From Syntrophotaleaceae bacterium (GTDB lineage: Bacteria; Desulfobacterota; Desulfuromonadia; Desulfuromonadales; Syntrophotaleaceae), in assembly GCA_041390365.1 (NCBI GenBank), contig JAWKQB010000002.1:872001-936000 (forward strand): 64,000 nt of DNA, given 5' to 3'. The notes below the pieces were generated by a model, which saw only the letters and a program-made list of their open reading frames with translations, was not told where the DNA came from and made no database searches. Below are positions 8,118-17,300 of this stretch, piece after piece (position 1 is the stretch's first letter; every line of letters begins with the position of its first letter). The translations under genes and the position numbers were made by a program.

Positions 8118-8564
8118 ATGAAGGAATTCAAGACAATTCTGTTTGCCACCGATTTTTCCGAAAACTCGGAATACGCCTTCGAGTACGCTCTGTCCATGGC
8201 CCGCAAGTACGACGCCCTGCTGGCCCTCGTTCACGTCATCAATGAACCGGTCGACCTGCGTGGCTTCTACGTTCCCCACATCTCCTTCGAAACCCTCGAG
8301 GAAGAGATCGAGCAGGGGGCCCGCAAGATGATGGACCGCTTTTGCCGCACCCATCTCCGCGATTACCAGAATTACGAAAGTTTCATCGTACCCGGGGTCC
8401 CTTACGACGAAATTATCAAGAAGGCCAATGAAGTGGCTGCCGATCTGATCATCATGGGCACCCACGGCCGCAGCGGCCTGGATCATGTCCTGTTCGGCAG
8501 TACCGCCGAAAAGGTTGTTCGAAAATCGACGATTCCTGTCTTGACGGTAAGATTCGCCGAATAA
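8118..8564 (+). CDS. Universal stress protein, UspA family
   Basis: The 148-residue protein has the Usp fold with the ATP-binding signature G-2x-G-9x-GS in GTHGRSGLDHVLFGST near residue 115, so it is likely an ATP-binding Usp. The N-terminus KTILFATDFSENS is typical. I start at ATG 8118, which follows GGGAGGAGG; an upstream in-frame ATG at 8079 would add 13 unconserved residues. A strong intrinsic terminator follows. Targets are unknown. Confidence 0.9.
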   Translation: MKEFKTILFATDFSENSEYAFEYALSMARKYDALLALVHVINEPVDLRGFYVPHISFETLEEEIEQGARKMMDRFCRTHLRDYQNYESFIVPGVPYDEIIKKANEVAADLIIMGTHGRSGLDHVLFGSTAEKVVRKSTIPVLTVRFAE

Positions 8565-8600
8565 GAAGATTCCATCGTCCCACAATCCTCGTCAGCGATA

Positions 8601-8629
8601 GAGCAGCCCCTTCAGGCTGCTCTTTTTTT
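8601..8629 (+). terminator. Intrinsic terminator after the universal stress gene
   Basis: GAGCAGCC (8601-8608) and GGCTGCTC (8615-8622) form a perfect 8-bp stem with a 6-base loop, followed by seven T. Confidence 0.9.
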
Positions 8630-8859
8630 GAGTTCGCCCTTGGGGTTGGATCCCTTGCTGGGGTAGCTGACGGGTGTTTCCCCTTGCAAAAAAAGAGAGG
8701 GGGAGGTTATTCTTAACCCGGCCCGGCGTGATTGTTTTTGCTGCAAACGCCGGTCGACTTATCCTTTCGAGTCTTCCCGTTCAGGGAGGCAGCTGGAGCC
8801 GGAAACGATGCCGGATTGCTGGAAAAGCCGAAAGGCCAGACGCGGAAAGGTAGGAGAAG

Positions 8860-10050
8860 ATGTCCGGTCGAATTCTGATCGTCGATGATGAAAGAGTCAT
8901 ACTGGACCTCGCCGCCATGGTTCTGACCGCCCGCGGCTATGATGTGCTGACTGCAGGGAGTGGGCAGGAGTGTCTGGAAATCGTGGAGAGGGAATCGCCT
9001 CCGCTGGTACTGCTCGATTACATGATGCCGGGGATGGATGGGATGGCCACTCTTCGCTGTCTGCGGGAGCGGTTTCCCGACACCTATGTGATCATGCTGA
9101 CGGGGAAGGGCAGCGAACAGATTGCCGTGGAGGTCATGAAGGCCGGAGCGGCCGATTATGTCCTCAAGCCTTTCAAGAATCAGGACCTGGTGGACCGTAT
9201 CGAAAACGTTCTGCGGATCCGGCGTATCGAAATCCATAACCGGGAGCTGCGAAAGGAACGGGAGCGGCTCCTGAGCGAGATCGAAAGCTGGAACACGGAA
9301 CTGGAAATGAGGGTTGCGGAAAAAAGCCGGGACCTGGAACTGGCTCATGCCGAGATCCTGCAGGCGGAAAAGCTGGCAACCCTCGGCCACCTTGCCGCCG
9401 GCATGGCTCATGAAATTCGCAATCCTCTTAATGCCATCAGCCTGTTCGCCCAGATTTTGAAGCCGGTCGTGGCTCAGGACAAGGAGAAGAGCGGTTATAT
9501 CGACAAGCTGCTGAACGAGGTCGACCGCATCGAGAATATTCTGGTCAAGCTGCTTGCGGCCAGCAACCCGCCCCAGTTGAAGGTGCAGACGGTGTCGCTG
9601 GCCAATGTGATCAAGCAGACCCTTGTCGATTTTCAGGAGCAGTTGCAGGCCCATGGCATCCGTCTGCTCAATGAGTTTGACGAACAGGCTCCTCCCATCG
9701 TCGCCAATGCCTCGGAGATTCAGCAGATTTTTACCAATCTGTTCTCGAATGCCATTTACGAGATGCAGCAGGGTGGCGAACTGTCCGTCAAGGTAACGCA
9801 GGAAGACAGCAAGATCCAGGTCCGGGTCAGGGATACCGGGCGCGGCATCCCCGCTGAAAATCTGCGCAAGGTGTTCGATCCGTTCTTTACCACCAAGTCC
9901 AAGGGGACCGGATTCGGGCTTTCGGTGGTTCTGCGAATCGTCAAAACCTATAACGGCAACATCAAGGTCAACAGTACCGAAGGGAAGGGAGCCGAATTCG
10001 TCATCGAGTTTCCCGCAGAGGTGTCTGAGGCCAGACCGGCCTGTCTCTGA
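8860..10050 (+). CDS. Receiver-kinase protein (REC-HisKA-HATPase)
   Basis: The 396-residue protein begins with a receiver domain (residues 3-120; phospho-acceptor Asp53 in LLDYMMPGMDG). A charged coiled-coil (~125-170) leads to a HisKA box with His184 in AAGMAHEIRNPLNAI and a HATPase domain with NLFSNAIYEMQQGG, VRDTGRGIP and GTGFGLSVVL. There is no membrane segment, so it is cytosolic and may serve as a relay kinase controlled by phosphorylation of its own N-terminal receiver. About 230 bases without recognisable sites precede it; the ribosome site is GGTAGGAG. Confidence 0.9.
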   Translation: MSGRILIVDDERVILDLAAMVLTARGYDVLTAGSGQECLEIVERESPPLVLLDYMMPGMDGMATLRCLRERFPDTYVIMLTGKGSEQIAVEVMKAGAADYVLKPFKNQDLVDRIENVLRIRRIEIHNRELRKERERLLSEIESWNTELEMRVAEKSRDLELAHAEILQAEKLATLGHLAAGMAHEIRNPLNAISLFAQILKPVVAQDKEKSGYIDKLLNEVDRIENILVKLLAASNPPQLKVQTVSLANVIKQTLVDFQEQLQAHGIRLLNEFDEQAPPIVANASEIQQIFTNLFSNAIYEMQQGGELSVKVTQEDSKIQVRVRDTGRGIPAENLRKVFDPFFTTKSKGTGFGLSVVLRIVKTYNGNIKVNSTEGKGAEFVIEFPAEVSEARPACL

Positions 10051-10080
10051 CGGGATCAAGAGGAAAAAGGTTTCAGAGGA

Positions 10081-11676
10081 ATGGCCCTGCTGCTGCGGGA
10101 AGTGATGTTGACACTCGACGAGGACGAAACCCTGCTGCCGGCCCGGGTGGCCGGCGAACTGGGACTTTCGCCCCGGGCCGTGCGGCAGTTGGATATTGTG
10201 CGCTGCGGCATCGATGCCCGGCAAAAGAAAAGGATACTGCGGGTCTATACCGTCCGATTCGAGACGGATGACGAAGAAATGCTGCTGGCCCGCCATAAAA
10301 ACAATCCCCGCCTGAGCCGGACCCGCGATCAGGAAATGCTGCATATCCGGCGGATCGATAGACGCCATCGGGTACTGGTGGCGGGAATGGGGCCGGCCGG
10401 TTTGTTTGCCGCACTTTATCTGGCCCGTGCCGGTGTGGAAGTCACCCTGGTAGAGCGGGGCAGACCCGTCGAAAGTCGGGTGAAGGACGTCCGCCGTTTC
10501 CGATCCGGTGGAATCTTCGATCCGGTCAGCAATATCCAGTTTGGAGAAGGAGGAGCAGGTACCTTCTCCGATGGCAAGTTGACCACCCGGGTGAAACATC
10601 CCTGGAACCATTTCGTGCTGCAGACCCTGGTCGATTTCGGGGCAGACCCGGACATTTTGCGGCAGGCCAAGCCTCATGTGGGCACGGATCGCCTGCGGCT
10701 GGTCCTGATCCGCTTTCGTCAGGAACTGCTCAGCCTGGGGGTGGACATCCGCTATGAAACCAGACTCTCAGGACTGGACTTGCAGGGGGCGGTCATACAG
10801 GCCGGCCTGCTTGATGGTGGCGAGGAAGTTCCCTGTGACAGCCTGGTGCTGGCCACCGGACACAGTGCGCGGGATACCTATGACATGCTGCAGCGGGCCG
10901 GAGTGGTTCTGGAGAGCAAGCCCTTCGCCGTCGGGGTGCGGGTCGAGCATCCGGCGGAGCTGATCAACCGCATCCAGTATGGAAAACTATTCGCCTCCCG
11001 CCTTCCTGCCGCCGATTATGCCCTGACCTGGAACGATCCCGAATCGGGGCGCGGCATCTACTCTTTCTGCATGTGCCCGGGAGGAGAGGTAGTGGTGGCG
11101 TCCTCGGAGCCGGGCGGGATGGTCGTCAACGGCATGAGTCCACGGCGGCGCGACGGAGCCTTCAGCAACAGCGCCCTGGTGGTCAGCGTTCGACAGGAGG
11201 ATTTCGGCTCTCCGGATCCCCTGGCCGGGGTTCGTTTCCAGCAATGCTGGGAACGGGCGGCCTTTTTGGCCGGAGGTGGAAATTACTGTGCGCCGGCGCA
11301 AAATCTGCTGGCTTTTCTCGTCGGCGGCAGCGGCCCCCTCGATTCCTCCTGCCGGCCGGGTGTTCGCGCAGCGGACCTGCGCGAAGTCCTGCCGGCTTTT
11401 GTGGTGGACGGTCTGCGCCGGGCCTTGCCCCACTTCGAACGTCGTATGCGCGGGTTTGTAACCAGGGAGGCCACGCTGGTCGGCGTGGAAACCCGAACTT
11501 CGGCACCGGTTCGCATTAGCCGCCGGGAGAACGGAGAGGCGGTTGCCCAAATCGGGCTCTATCCTGTCGGCGAAGGGGCGGGATATGCTGGAGGTATCAT
11601 GAGCGCCGCCCTTGACGGACTCAGGACGGCAGAGCAGATTATTCAGAAAACAGCAAGAGACAGGAGCAGCGGGTGA
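10081..11676 (+). CDS. FAD-dependent dehydrogenase, COG2509 type
   Basis: The 531-residue protein has a small N-terminal domain (~1-90). The FAD-binding Rossmann motif VLVAGMGPAGLFAALYLARA follows near residue 99, with the acidic residue VERGRP after it. Further on come the NIQFGEGGAGTFSDGKL and CMCPGGEVV motifs of the COG2509 family and a C-terminal GEGAGYAGGIMSAALDG that closes over FAD. The family is widespread in anaerobes, with no agreed substrate; a flavin-dependent reduction in the cytosol is all that can be said. It overlaps the next gene by four bases. Confidence 0.85.
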   Translation: MALLLREVMLTLDEDETLLPARVAGELGLSPRAVRQLDIVRCGIDARQKKRILRVYTVRFETDDEEMLLARHKNNPRLSRTRDQEMLHIRRIDRRHRVLVAGMGPAGLFAALYLARAGVEVTLVERGRPVESRVKDVRRFRSGGIFDPVSNIQFGEGGAGTFSDGKLTTRVKHPWNHFVLQTLVDFGADPDILRQAKPHVGTDRLRLVLIRFRQELLSLGVDIRYETRLSGLDLQGAVIQAGLLDGGEEVPCDSLVLATGHSARDTYDMLQRAGVVLESKPFAVGVRVEHPAELINRIQYGKLFASRLPAADYALTWNDPESGRGIYSFCMCPGGEVVVASSEPGGMVVNGMSPRRRDGAFSNSALVVSVRQEDFGSPDPLAGVRFQQCWERAAFLAGGGNYCAPAQNLLAFLVGGSGPLDSSCRPGVRAADLREVLPAFVVDGLRRALPHFERRMRGFVTREATLVGVETRTSAPVRISRRENGEAVAQIGLYPVGEGAGYAGGIMSAALDGLRTAEQIIQKTARDRSSG

Positions 11677-12854
11677 AGGAAGTCTACGTGCAGCAGATCA
11701 AGGATCGAGACCTGATCGACAGCCAATTTCTGGTTCGGGACAAGATAACGGCCATGGCTAAGAACGGGAAACCCTATATGACCCTGAAGCTGATGGACCG
11801 AACCGGTGAAATCGAAGGCCGGGTCTGGGACAGGGTGGATGAAATCGCTGCCTGTTTCAGCAAGGATGATTTCGTTCACGTTCGCGGTAAAGCCAGCGTC
11901 TATCTCGGCAAGATGCAATTGGTGGTTCAGCAGCTGGACAGGGTGGAGGAGTCCGGTGTCGACCTGGCCGATTATCTGCCGGTCTGCCCCCGTCTCGAAG
12001 CCGATATGCTCGAGGAGCTGCGATCGCTGGCGAGGGGGATGGAAACGCCTCACTATCGGGCGCTCATGGAGACCTTTCTGGCCGATGATCAATTCCTGCA
12101 GCGTTATCTCAAAGCTCCCGCGGCCAAGGCGATTCACCACGTCTATCTCGGCGGATTGCTGGAACATTCCCTGGCCGTGGCACGGCTGGCCGAGAATATC
12201 TGCGGTCTCTACCCCGGAATCAATCGGGACCTGCTGGTAGCCGGCGCTCTGCTGCACGATATCGGCAAGGTCGCCGAACTCTGTTATGAACGGTCTTTCG
12301 GTTACACCGATGCGGGGAAACTGCTCGGACATATCATGATCGGCTTCCAGATGCTCGAGGACAAGATCCGGCAAGTGCCTGATTTTCCCGCTTCTCAGGC
12401 GATCCTTTTGAAACATTTGCTGCTGTCTCACCACGGCCAGTATGAATTCGGCTCGCCCAAACGTCCTAAAACCCTGGAGGCGGTCATTCTCAATTATCTG
12501 GACGACCTTGATTCAAAGATCAACGGCATTCGTACCCACATCGATAAGGAAGCGGACAATGGCGACGGCTGGACCGGGTATCATCGGGTCTACGACCGGT
12601 ATTTCTATTTCGATTTGCCCGGAAGGGACGAGTCGCGGGCCAGCGAGGATCTGGTGATTCCTGAAGATCTGGCATTGCCTGGGTCCGATCCGCGTCCCGC
12701 TGCTGCATTCGAGGAGAAGAACAAGGAGGCGCCCGCCAAGGAAACCGGGCGCAGGGAGTCTGGCCGGCGTCAGGAATTGCGCTTCAGCCTCGCCGATCAG
12801 CTGCGGGGAAAAAATTTGGAACTGTTCTCGCCAGGGAACAAGGTTGAGGAGTGA
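11673..12854 (+). CDS. 3'-5' exoribonuclease YhaM-like (OB-fold plus HD domain)
   Basis: The 393-residue protein has an N-terminal OB-fold nucleic-acid-binding domain (~1-100, KNGKPYMTLKLMDRTGEIEG). An HD phosphohydrolase domain (~150-310) follows, with His in LEHSLAVARLAENI and the HD pair in ALLHDIGKVAEL. This is the YhaM/CBF1 layout, an RNA 3'-end trimming enzyme that needs divalent metal. The last ~70 residues are a low-complexity charged tail absent from the Bacillus enzyme. The GTG start overlaps the COG2509 stop; the next gene starts three bases after its stop. Confidence 0.85.
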   Translation: MKEVYVQQIKDRDLIDSQFLVRDKITAMAKNGKPYMTLKLMDRTGEIEGRVWDRVDEIAACFSKDDFVHVRGKASVYLGKMQLVVQQLDRVEESGVDLADYLPVCPRLEADMLEELRSLARGMETPHYRALMETFLADDQFLQRYLKAPAAKAIHHVYLGGLLEHSLAVARLAENICGLYPGINRDLLVAGALLHDIGKVAELCYERSFGYTDAGKLLGHIMIGFQMLEDKIRQVPDFPASQAILLKHLLLSHHGQYEFGSPKRPKTLEAVILNYLDDLDSKINGIRTHIDKEADNGDGWTGYHRVYDRYFYFDLPGRDESRASEDLVIPEDLALPGSDPRPAAAFEEKNKEAPAKETGRRESGRRQELRFSLADQLRGKNLELFSPGNKVEE

Positions 12855-12857
12855 ACA

Positions 12858-13490
12858 ATGTGGTTAAAAAGCATCGTTACCGGTGAGCTGAAGGTGAACT
12901 GTTATCTTCTTGGCTGCACCGAGACCCGCTTGGCCGCCGTGATCGATCCCGGAGGGCAGGCGGAGCGCATTCTGGAGATCCTGGGGGAAAATGACTTTAC
13001 CCTGAAGATGGTGATCAATACGCACGGACATTTCGATCATGTCGGCGGCAACCGGGCTCTGGTGGATGCCACGGGGGCCGAGTTGCTGATCCATCGAGGG
13101 GATGCCGACATTCTGAAAAATGCCGCCCAGCATGCGGCCATGTTCGGCTGCCGCGCGACGGAGCCCTCCCCCGAGCCGAGTCGTTTTCTCGAAGACGGGG
13201 AGGAGGTCCGGCTCGGCACGCTGCGGATGAAGGTGATTCACGTACCCGGACATTCGCCCGGGGGTATCTGCGTGCTTACGGACGGGTGCCTTTTTGCCGG
13301 GGATTGCCTGTTTGCCGGTTCAATCGGCCGAACCGATCTCCCTTCCGGCGACCAGTATGCCCTGATGAAGGGGTTGCGGGAGCGGGTGATGACCCTGCCG
13401 GACGAAACCATCGTCTATCCCGGGCACGGCCCGGAAACCACCATCGGCCAGGAACGGCGGAACAATCCCTTTCTGCGCACCATTGTCTAG
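12858..13490 (+). CDS. Metallo-beta-lactamase-fold hydrolase, glyoxalase II-like
   Basis: The 210-residue protein carries the HxHxDH metal motif in INTHGHFDHVGGN near residue 54. Later metal ligands lie in HVPGHSPGG near 131, FAGDCLFAGSIGRTD near 152 and the C-terminal YPGHGPETT. Length and motifs fit the GloB-like thioesterase subgroup, with two metal ions in the active site. The true substrate is unknown; many such proteins are not glyoxalases. It closes an operon of COG2509, YhaM-like and this gene, and is followed by an intergenic palindromic repeat. Confidence 0.85.
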   Translation: MWLKSIVTGELKVNCYLLGCTETRLAAVIDPGGQAERILEILGENDFTLKMVINTHGHFDHVGGNRALVDATGAELLIHRGDADILKNAAQHAAMFGCRATEPSPEPSRFLEDGEEVRLGTLRMKVIHVPGHSPGGICVLTDGCLFAGDCLFAGSIGRTDLPSGDQYALMKGLRERVMTLPDETIVYPGHGPETTIGQERRNNPFLRTIV

Positions 13491-13493
13491 CCA

Positions 13494-13576
13494 TTTCGGC
13501 ATCGGCGTCGGCATCGGGGTCGGTATCGATAAAAACGCGGCCCTGATACCGACCCCGACCCCGAAGCCGAACCGCT
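13494..13576. repeat. Palindromic hexamer-array repeat, divergent copy R4
   Basis: The left arm (13494-13528) is built from GGCATC/GGCGTC/GGGGTC units, and the right arm (13544-13571) carries the complementary GATACC/GACCCC units. The layout matches R1 at 3908-4020, including a central CGGCCCTGA and a tail resembling AACCGTTCCGCAAG, but the hexamer has changed in both arms together. Confidence 0.7.
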
Positions 13577-13598
13577 CCGGCAAGGGAAAGGTCTCTGA

Positions 13599-14804
13599 GT
13601 GAAAAACAAAAAAATAATTCTCGGGGTTTGCGGAGGGATCGCCGCCTACAAGGCTGCGGAGCTGGTTCGCCTCTATGTCAAGGCCGGCGCCGAAGTCTTC
13701 GTTGTCATGACAGCCTCCGCCTGCGAGTTCGTCAGCCCGCTGACGTTTCAGACCTTGTCGGGAAACCCCGTCCACAGGGACCTGTTCGATCTGATCCAGG
13801 AACGGGAAATCGGCCATATCTCCCTGGCCGACAGGGCCGACCTGCTGGTGGTGGCACCGGCCACGGCCAACGTGATCGGCAAGGTGGCGGCGGGCATCGC
13901 CGACGATCTGTTGACGACCACGATCATGGCCACCCGGGCGCCCGTGCTGTTCGTCCCCGCAATGAACAGCAACATGTGGGAAAACCCGATTTACCAGCGG
14001 AACCAGGTGAAACTGCAGGACGGCGGTTATCATTTTATGGAGCCGGCCGTCGGCCTGCTGGCCTGCGGCTGGGAAGGAAAGGGCAAGCTGCCCGATCCGC
14101 AAGACATTTTCTGCGAAACCGAACGTCTTTTCGTCCCCCGCGATCTGACTGGCGAAACGGTGCTGGTCACCGCCGGACCGACTCGGGAAGAGATCGACCC
14201 GGTCCGTTTTCTGAGCAACCATTCTTCCGGGAAAATGGGTTACGCCATTGCCCGGGCCGCCGTGGATCGCGGGGCCCGGGTTCTGCTGGTTTCCGGTCCG
14301 ACAGCTCTTCCTGTGCCCCGGGGGGTGGAGTTTCATCCGGTGGTCAGCGCATGCCAGATGAGGGAGGCTGTCCTGGATCTGATACCGTCCTGTACGGTAG
14401 TCATAAAAGCTGCCGCGGTGGCCGATTACCGGCCGGTTTTGAGGTCGGGACATAAAATCAAAAAGTCGAGAGGCGATCGTCTGACCCTGGAGCTGGAACG
14501 CAACCCCGACATTCTGGGGGAGCTGGGACGAATGCCTGGGGACCGGCTTCTGGTCGGTTTTGCCGCCGAAACGGAAGCCTTGCTGGATAACGCCCGGAAC
14601 AAGCTGCGGGAAAAGAATCTCGATCTGATCGTGGCCAACGATGTGACGAGGGAAGGGGCGGGTTTCGACATCGACACCAATATTGTCCGGCTGCTCTACC
14701 GGGACGGGAAGGTGGAGGATCTGCCCTGTATGAGCAAGGACCGGGTTGCAGGGGTGCTGCTGGATCGCATCATTGAGCTGCGCCTGTCCGGCCCGGATCA
14801 ATAA
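13599..14804 (+). CDS. coaBC: Bifunctional phosphopantothenoylcysteine decarboxylase/synthetase
   Basis: Makes 4'-phosphopantetheine from phosphopantothenate and cysteine, in coenzyme A synthesis. The 401-residue protein has the FMN-dependent CoaC half first: GVCGGIAAYKAAELVR at the N-terminus, the substrate motif PAMNSNMW near residue 124, and the catalytic Cys in LLACGWEGKG near 155. The CoaB ligase half follows (~185-395), starting TVLVTAGPTREEIDPVR, with nucleotide-binding NHSSGKMGYA. The start is GTG. Its stop overlaps the convergent gene's stop by seven bases. Confidence 0.95.
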   Translation: MKNKKIILGVCGGIAAYKAAELVRLYVKAGAEVFVVMTASACEFVSPLTFQTLSGNPVHRDLFDLIQEREIGHISLADRADLLVVAPATANVIGKVAAGIADDLLTTTIMATRAPVLFVPAMNSNMWENPIYQRNQVKLQDGGYHFMEPAVGLLACGWEGKGKLPDPQDIFCETERLFVPRDLTGETVLVTAGPTREEIDPVRFLSNHSSGKMGYAIARAAVDRGARVLLVSGPTALPVPRGVEFHPVVSACQMREAVLDLIPSCTVVIKAAAVADYRPVLRSGHKIKKSRGDRLTLELERNPDILGELGRMPGDRLLVGFAAETEALLDNARNKLREKNLDLIVANDVTREGAGFDIDTNIVRLLYRDGKVEDLPCMSKDRVAGVLLDRIIELRLSGPDQ

Positions 14805-15706
14805 CCGCTGATCAGGTCGAGCAAACCTTCAGGATTGGTAATGCTCCCGCGGAAGCGCCCTTTCAGTTCCATCAGCAGGCGGTCGACCTCCCGTTCCGGA
14901 AGCTTGCCGTCCAGCCAGAGCAGGTTTAGATTTTTTCGGATGATCTTTGCGGCGTGAAGCGCCCTTTCTCCTGCCGGATCGGCCTTCCAGTAGGGGCTGC
15001 GATCCATCTGGCAGAGGATGCTTTCTGCCGCTTCCCTGGCCAGTTTCAGGTATTCCTCCTGGTCCTCCTCTCCAAGGGCCCACCTGGAGTGTTCGTTGAC
15101 CGATTGCAGCATCTTCTGCCATCGCTGCAGGCGGCTGAGCAGCAGAATCGAGTTGAACAACCGTTTATTGGTGGAGAAGGAAAAGAGAGTCCGGGAGAGA
15201 ACTTCGGTCATGATGGCGTCGTCGTCGCTGAAATCCATGCTGGCCAAAGTCTTGGCCATGCGCCAGATGTCCGGTTTCACGGCGGTCTCGAAACGCATTT
15301 CCCAGTAGGCGTGTTTGAGCAGTACCGTGTTGAAGGTCCGCACCATCTTGAAGGGTACCAGAAAGGAATGAGCCACCGTGTCTGCGGCCAGGTGGCTGAT
15401 GTACCCGTAGGCGCAGGCTTTCTGCCGATCGGTTTTCGCCGCTTCCAGGATCTGGCAGCCGATGCGCCAGGAATGGCAATGCTTGAGATAGTGGGTGAAC
15501 TTTTTTCCGATGGTGATATCCGCGGCAATACAGCCGTACAGGAAATCGTACGGGTGACCCCCCAGCAAGACCTGGAGCATGGAGGGGAGCCGGGGCAGGG
15601 CGCCAAGGATCTGCGAACCGATCTGCAGATGAACGCCGACTCCCCAGGCAAGGGCCTCGCCGGGCAGCAGAAGCAGCAGGATCATAAACAGAAAAATAAT
15701 TTTCAT
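14798..15706 (-). CDS. Zinc-dependent phospholipase C-like secreted protein
   Basis: The 302-residue protein starts with a hydrophobic signal peptide (MKIIFLFMILLLLLPGEALA) and the mature chain begins with Trp-Gly, as in the zinc-dependent phospholipase C family. Family-like His/Asp motifs include GVHLQIG, GCIAADITIG, and HLAADTVAHSFLVP near residue 105. I start at ATG 15706, which places the signal peptide at the N-terminus; longer frames to 15820 add an unlikely leader. It is predicted to be exported. Lipase activity is inferred from family resemblance only. It is convergent with coaBC and divergent from the uracil-DNA glycosylase gene. Confidence 0.75.
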   Translation of the reverse strand: MKIIFLFMILLLLLPGEALAWGVGVHLQIGSQILGALPRLPSMLQVLLGGHPYDFLYGCIAADITIGKKFTHYLKHCHSWRIGCQILEAAKTDRQKACAYGYISHLAADTVAHSFLVPFKMVRTFNTVLLKHAYWEMRFETAVKPDIWRMAKTLASMDFSDDDAIMTEVLSRTLFSFSTNKRLFNSILLLSRLQRWQKMLQSVNEHSRWALGEEDQEEYLKLAREAAESILCQMDRSPYWKADPAGERALHAAKIIRKNLNLLWLDGKLPEREVDRLLMELKGRFRGSITNPEGLLDLISGY

Positions 15707-15802
15707 GGAACCGATAACATAAAGATTTTTATAGGGATTGGCAGGACCGGGCGTTTGAACGGATAAAAGGATAATCCTCGTCGGGGGCGATGTAAAGGTT
15801 TT

Positions 15803-16525
15803 ATGCCGGATAAATTTCACAAAGAGTTGCTGGAAACCGTCAGCCAGGTGCGAGCGGTGCTGGAAGACTTTCAGAGCCTGGGTATCAGCGAACTTACGCT
15901 CCCCTCCCTGCCCGCCGAATTGCCGGTCTGTCTTCCCGGAGAGCCGGGGCCAGAGGAATTCTGTCGGCGGGAAACCCTTGAGGAGATCAGGGCCGATCTC
16001 GGTGACTGCCGGCGGTGCCCTTTATGCGAAAGGCGAAACCAGATCGTTTTCGGCACCGGTAACAGACGCGCCTCCCTGGTTTTTGTCGGGGAAGCGCCGG
16101 GACGGGAAGAAGATCTCAAGGGGGAACCTTTTGTCGGCGAGGCAGGTCGTCTGCTGGATCGCATCCTCTTTGCCATCGGTCTCCATCGGGAAGATATCTA
16201 TATCTGCAATGTGATCAAATGCCGGCCGCCCGGCAACCGTGATCCCCAGCCCGAGGAGGTCGCCGTATGTGAATCGTTCCTTAAGCGTCAGCTGGCCTCC
16301 ATTCGCCCCCGTCTGATCGTTACCCTTGGACGGTTTGCCGCCCAGTCCCTGCTGCGCAGCCAGACGCCTATCAGCCGCTTGCGGGGTGTCTGGCAGAGCT
16401 ATGAAGGGATTCCCCTCATGCCCACATACCACCCGGCGTTTCTGTTGCGCAATCCGGCTGCAAAAAGGGATGTCTGGGAGGATATGAAACAGGTCCGGGC
16501 GAAAATGCGCGGAGAAGAGGGATGA
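15803..16525 (+). CDS. Family 4 uracil-DNA glycosylase with 4Fe-4S cluster
   Basis: Removes uracil from DNA. The 240-residue protein has an N-terminal extension (~1-60). Four Cys with family-4 spacing follow (Cys69, Cys72, Cys140 and Cys156). Motif 1 is VFVGEAPGREED with GEPFVGEAGRLLD, and a C-terminal MPTYHPAFLLRN holds the active-site His. The same family includes a domain of phage SPO1 DNA polymerase. The promoter must lie in the 96-base gap shared with the divergent phospholipase-like gene. It is followed at once by the ABC transporter ATPase gene. Confidence 0.92.
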   Translation: MPDKFHKELLETVSQVRAVLEDFQSLGISELTLPSLPAELPVCLPGEPGPEEFCRRETLEEIRADLGDCRRCPLCERRNQIVFGTGNRRASLVFVGEAPGREEDLKGEPFVGEAGRLLDRILFAIGLHREDIYICNVIKCRPPGNRDPQPEEVAVCESFLKRQLASIRPRLIVTLGRFAAQSLLRSQTPISRLRGVWQSYEGIPLMPTYHPAFLLRNPAAKRDVWEDMKQVRAKMRGEEG

Positions 16526-16526
16526 C

Positions 16527-17300
16527 ATGGTGATCGACCCGCCGCTCATCGTTCTGGATCAGATCTTCAAAAGCCGCAGGGGGGGCGGGGGCCACGAAAC
16601 GATGATTTTGCGGGGGATCGATCTGGCCGTTTCCCGGTCCCGGATGACGGTCATCATCGGACCCTCGGGCGGTGGGAAAACTACCCTGGTGCGGCTGATC
16701 AACCGTCTGGAAGAACCGACTTCCGGACGAATTCTGCTTGACGGTCGCGATATTTCCGAACTCGATCCGCTGGATCTGCGTCGCAGGGTGGCCCTTGTAC
16801 CCCAAAAACCCTTTCTGTTTCCGGGCACCGTCCTGGACAACCTGCGGCAAGCCTTCTATTTACGGGGGACCCGGCCTCCCGCCGCAAATGATTCCGATTT
16901 TGCCCAGGTGCTGGAAGAGAACCAGATTCCAGGGGACTGGCTTCAGCGGGAAGGCAGGTCCCTTTCCCTGGGACAGCAGCAGCGGGTCTGTCTCGCCCGC
17001 AGTCTGGCGGCCGGACCTGAAGCCCTGCTTCTCGACGAGCCGACCAGCGCCCTCGACCGGCCCACGGGCGACCGGTTGGCCGAAACCCTGCGTCATATCG
17101 CCCGCAGCAGGGAGTTGGCCCTGCTGATGGTCACACACGACCTGCGCCTCGCCGAGCGTGCGGCCGATGACCTGGCTTACCTTGAAAACGGCCGCATCGA
17201 GGAGCAGGGAGAGCCCGGTCGGCTGCTGAACCGGCCAGCCAGCAAGGCGCTGCAGGCCTTCCTTCGCGAGCCTCAGATGGGGGCTGACCATGAACGATAA
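16527..17300 (+). CDS. ABC transporter ATPase, FetA-like
   Basis: The 257-residue nucleotide-binding protein has Walker A GPSGGGKTT near residue 46, Q-loop VPQKPF near 90, signature LSLGQQQRVCLARSL near 147, Walker B EALLLDEPTSALD near 167 and an H-loop VTHD near 203. It overlaps the next gene, a FetB-type permease, by 11 bases. Together they resemble the FetAB/UPF0014 system, which in E. coli exports iron and aids peroxide resistance. The substrate here is inferred from the permease family only. Confidence 0.85.
   Translation: MVIDPPLIVLDQIFKSRRGGGGHETMILRGIDLAVSRSRMTVIIGPSGGGKTTLVRLINRLEEPTSGRILLDGRDISELDPLDLRRRVALVPQKPFLFPGTVLDNLRQAFYLRGTRPPAANDSDFAQVLEENQIPGDWLQREGRSLSLGQQQRVCLARSLAAGPEALLLDEPTSALDRPTGDRLAETLRHIARSRELALLMVTHDLRLAERAADDLAYLENGRIEEQGEPGRLLNRPASKALQAFLREPQMGADHER

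Noticed and set aside
8740..8859. Structured riboswitch ahead of the REC-kinase gene
   Set aside because: Several GCCGG pairs are possible, but no known aptamer core could be matched.
8713..10677. Long open frame of 654 codons on the - strand
   Set aside because: It lies opposite two clear genes (kinase and COG2509 protein), has low-complexity composition typical of GC-rich antisense frames, and no ribosome site or family motif.
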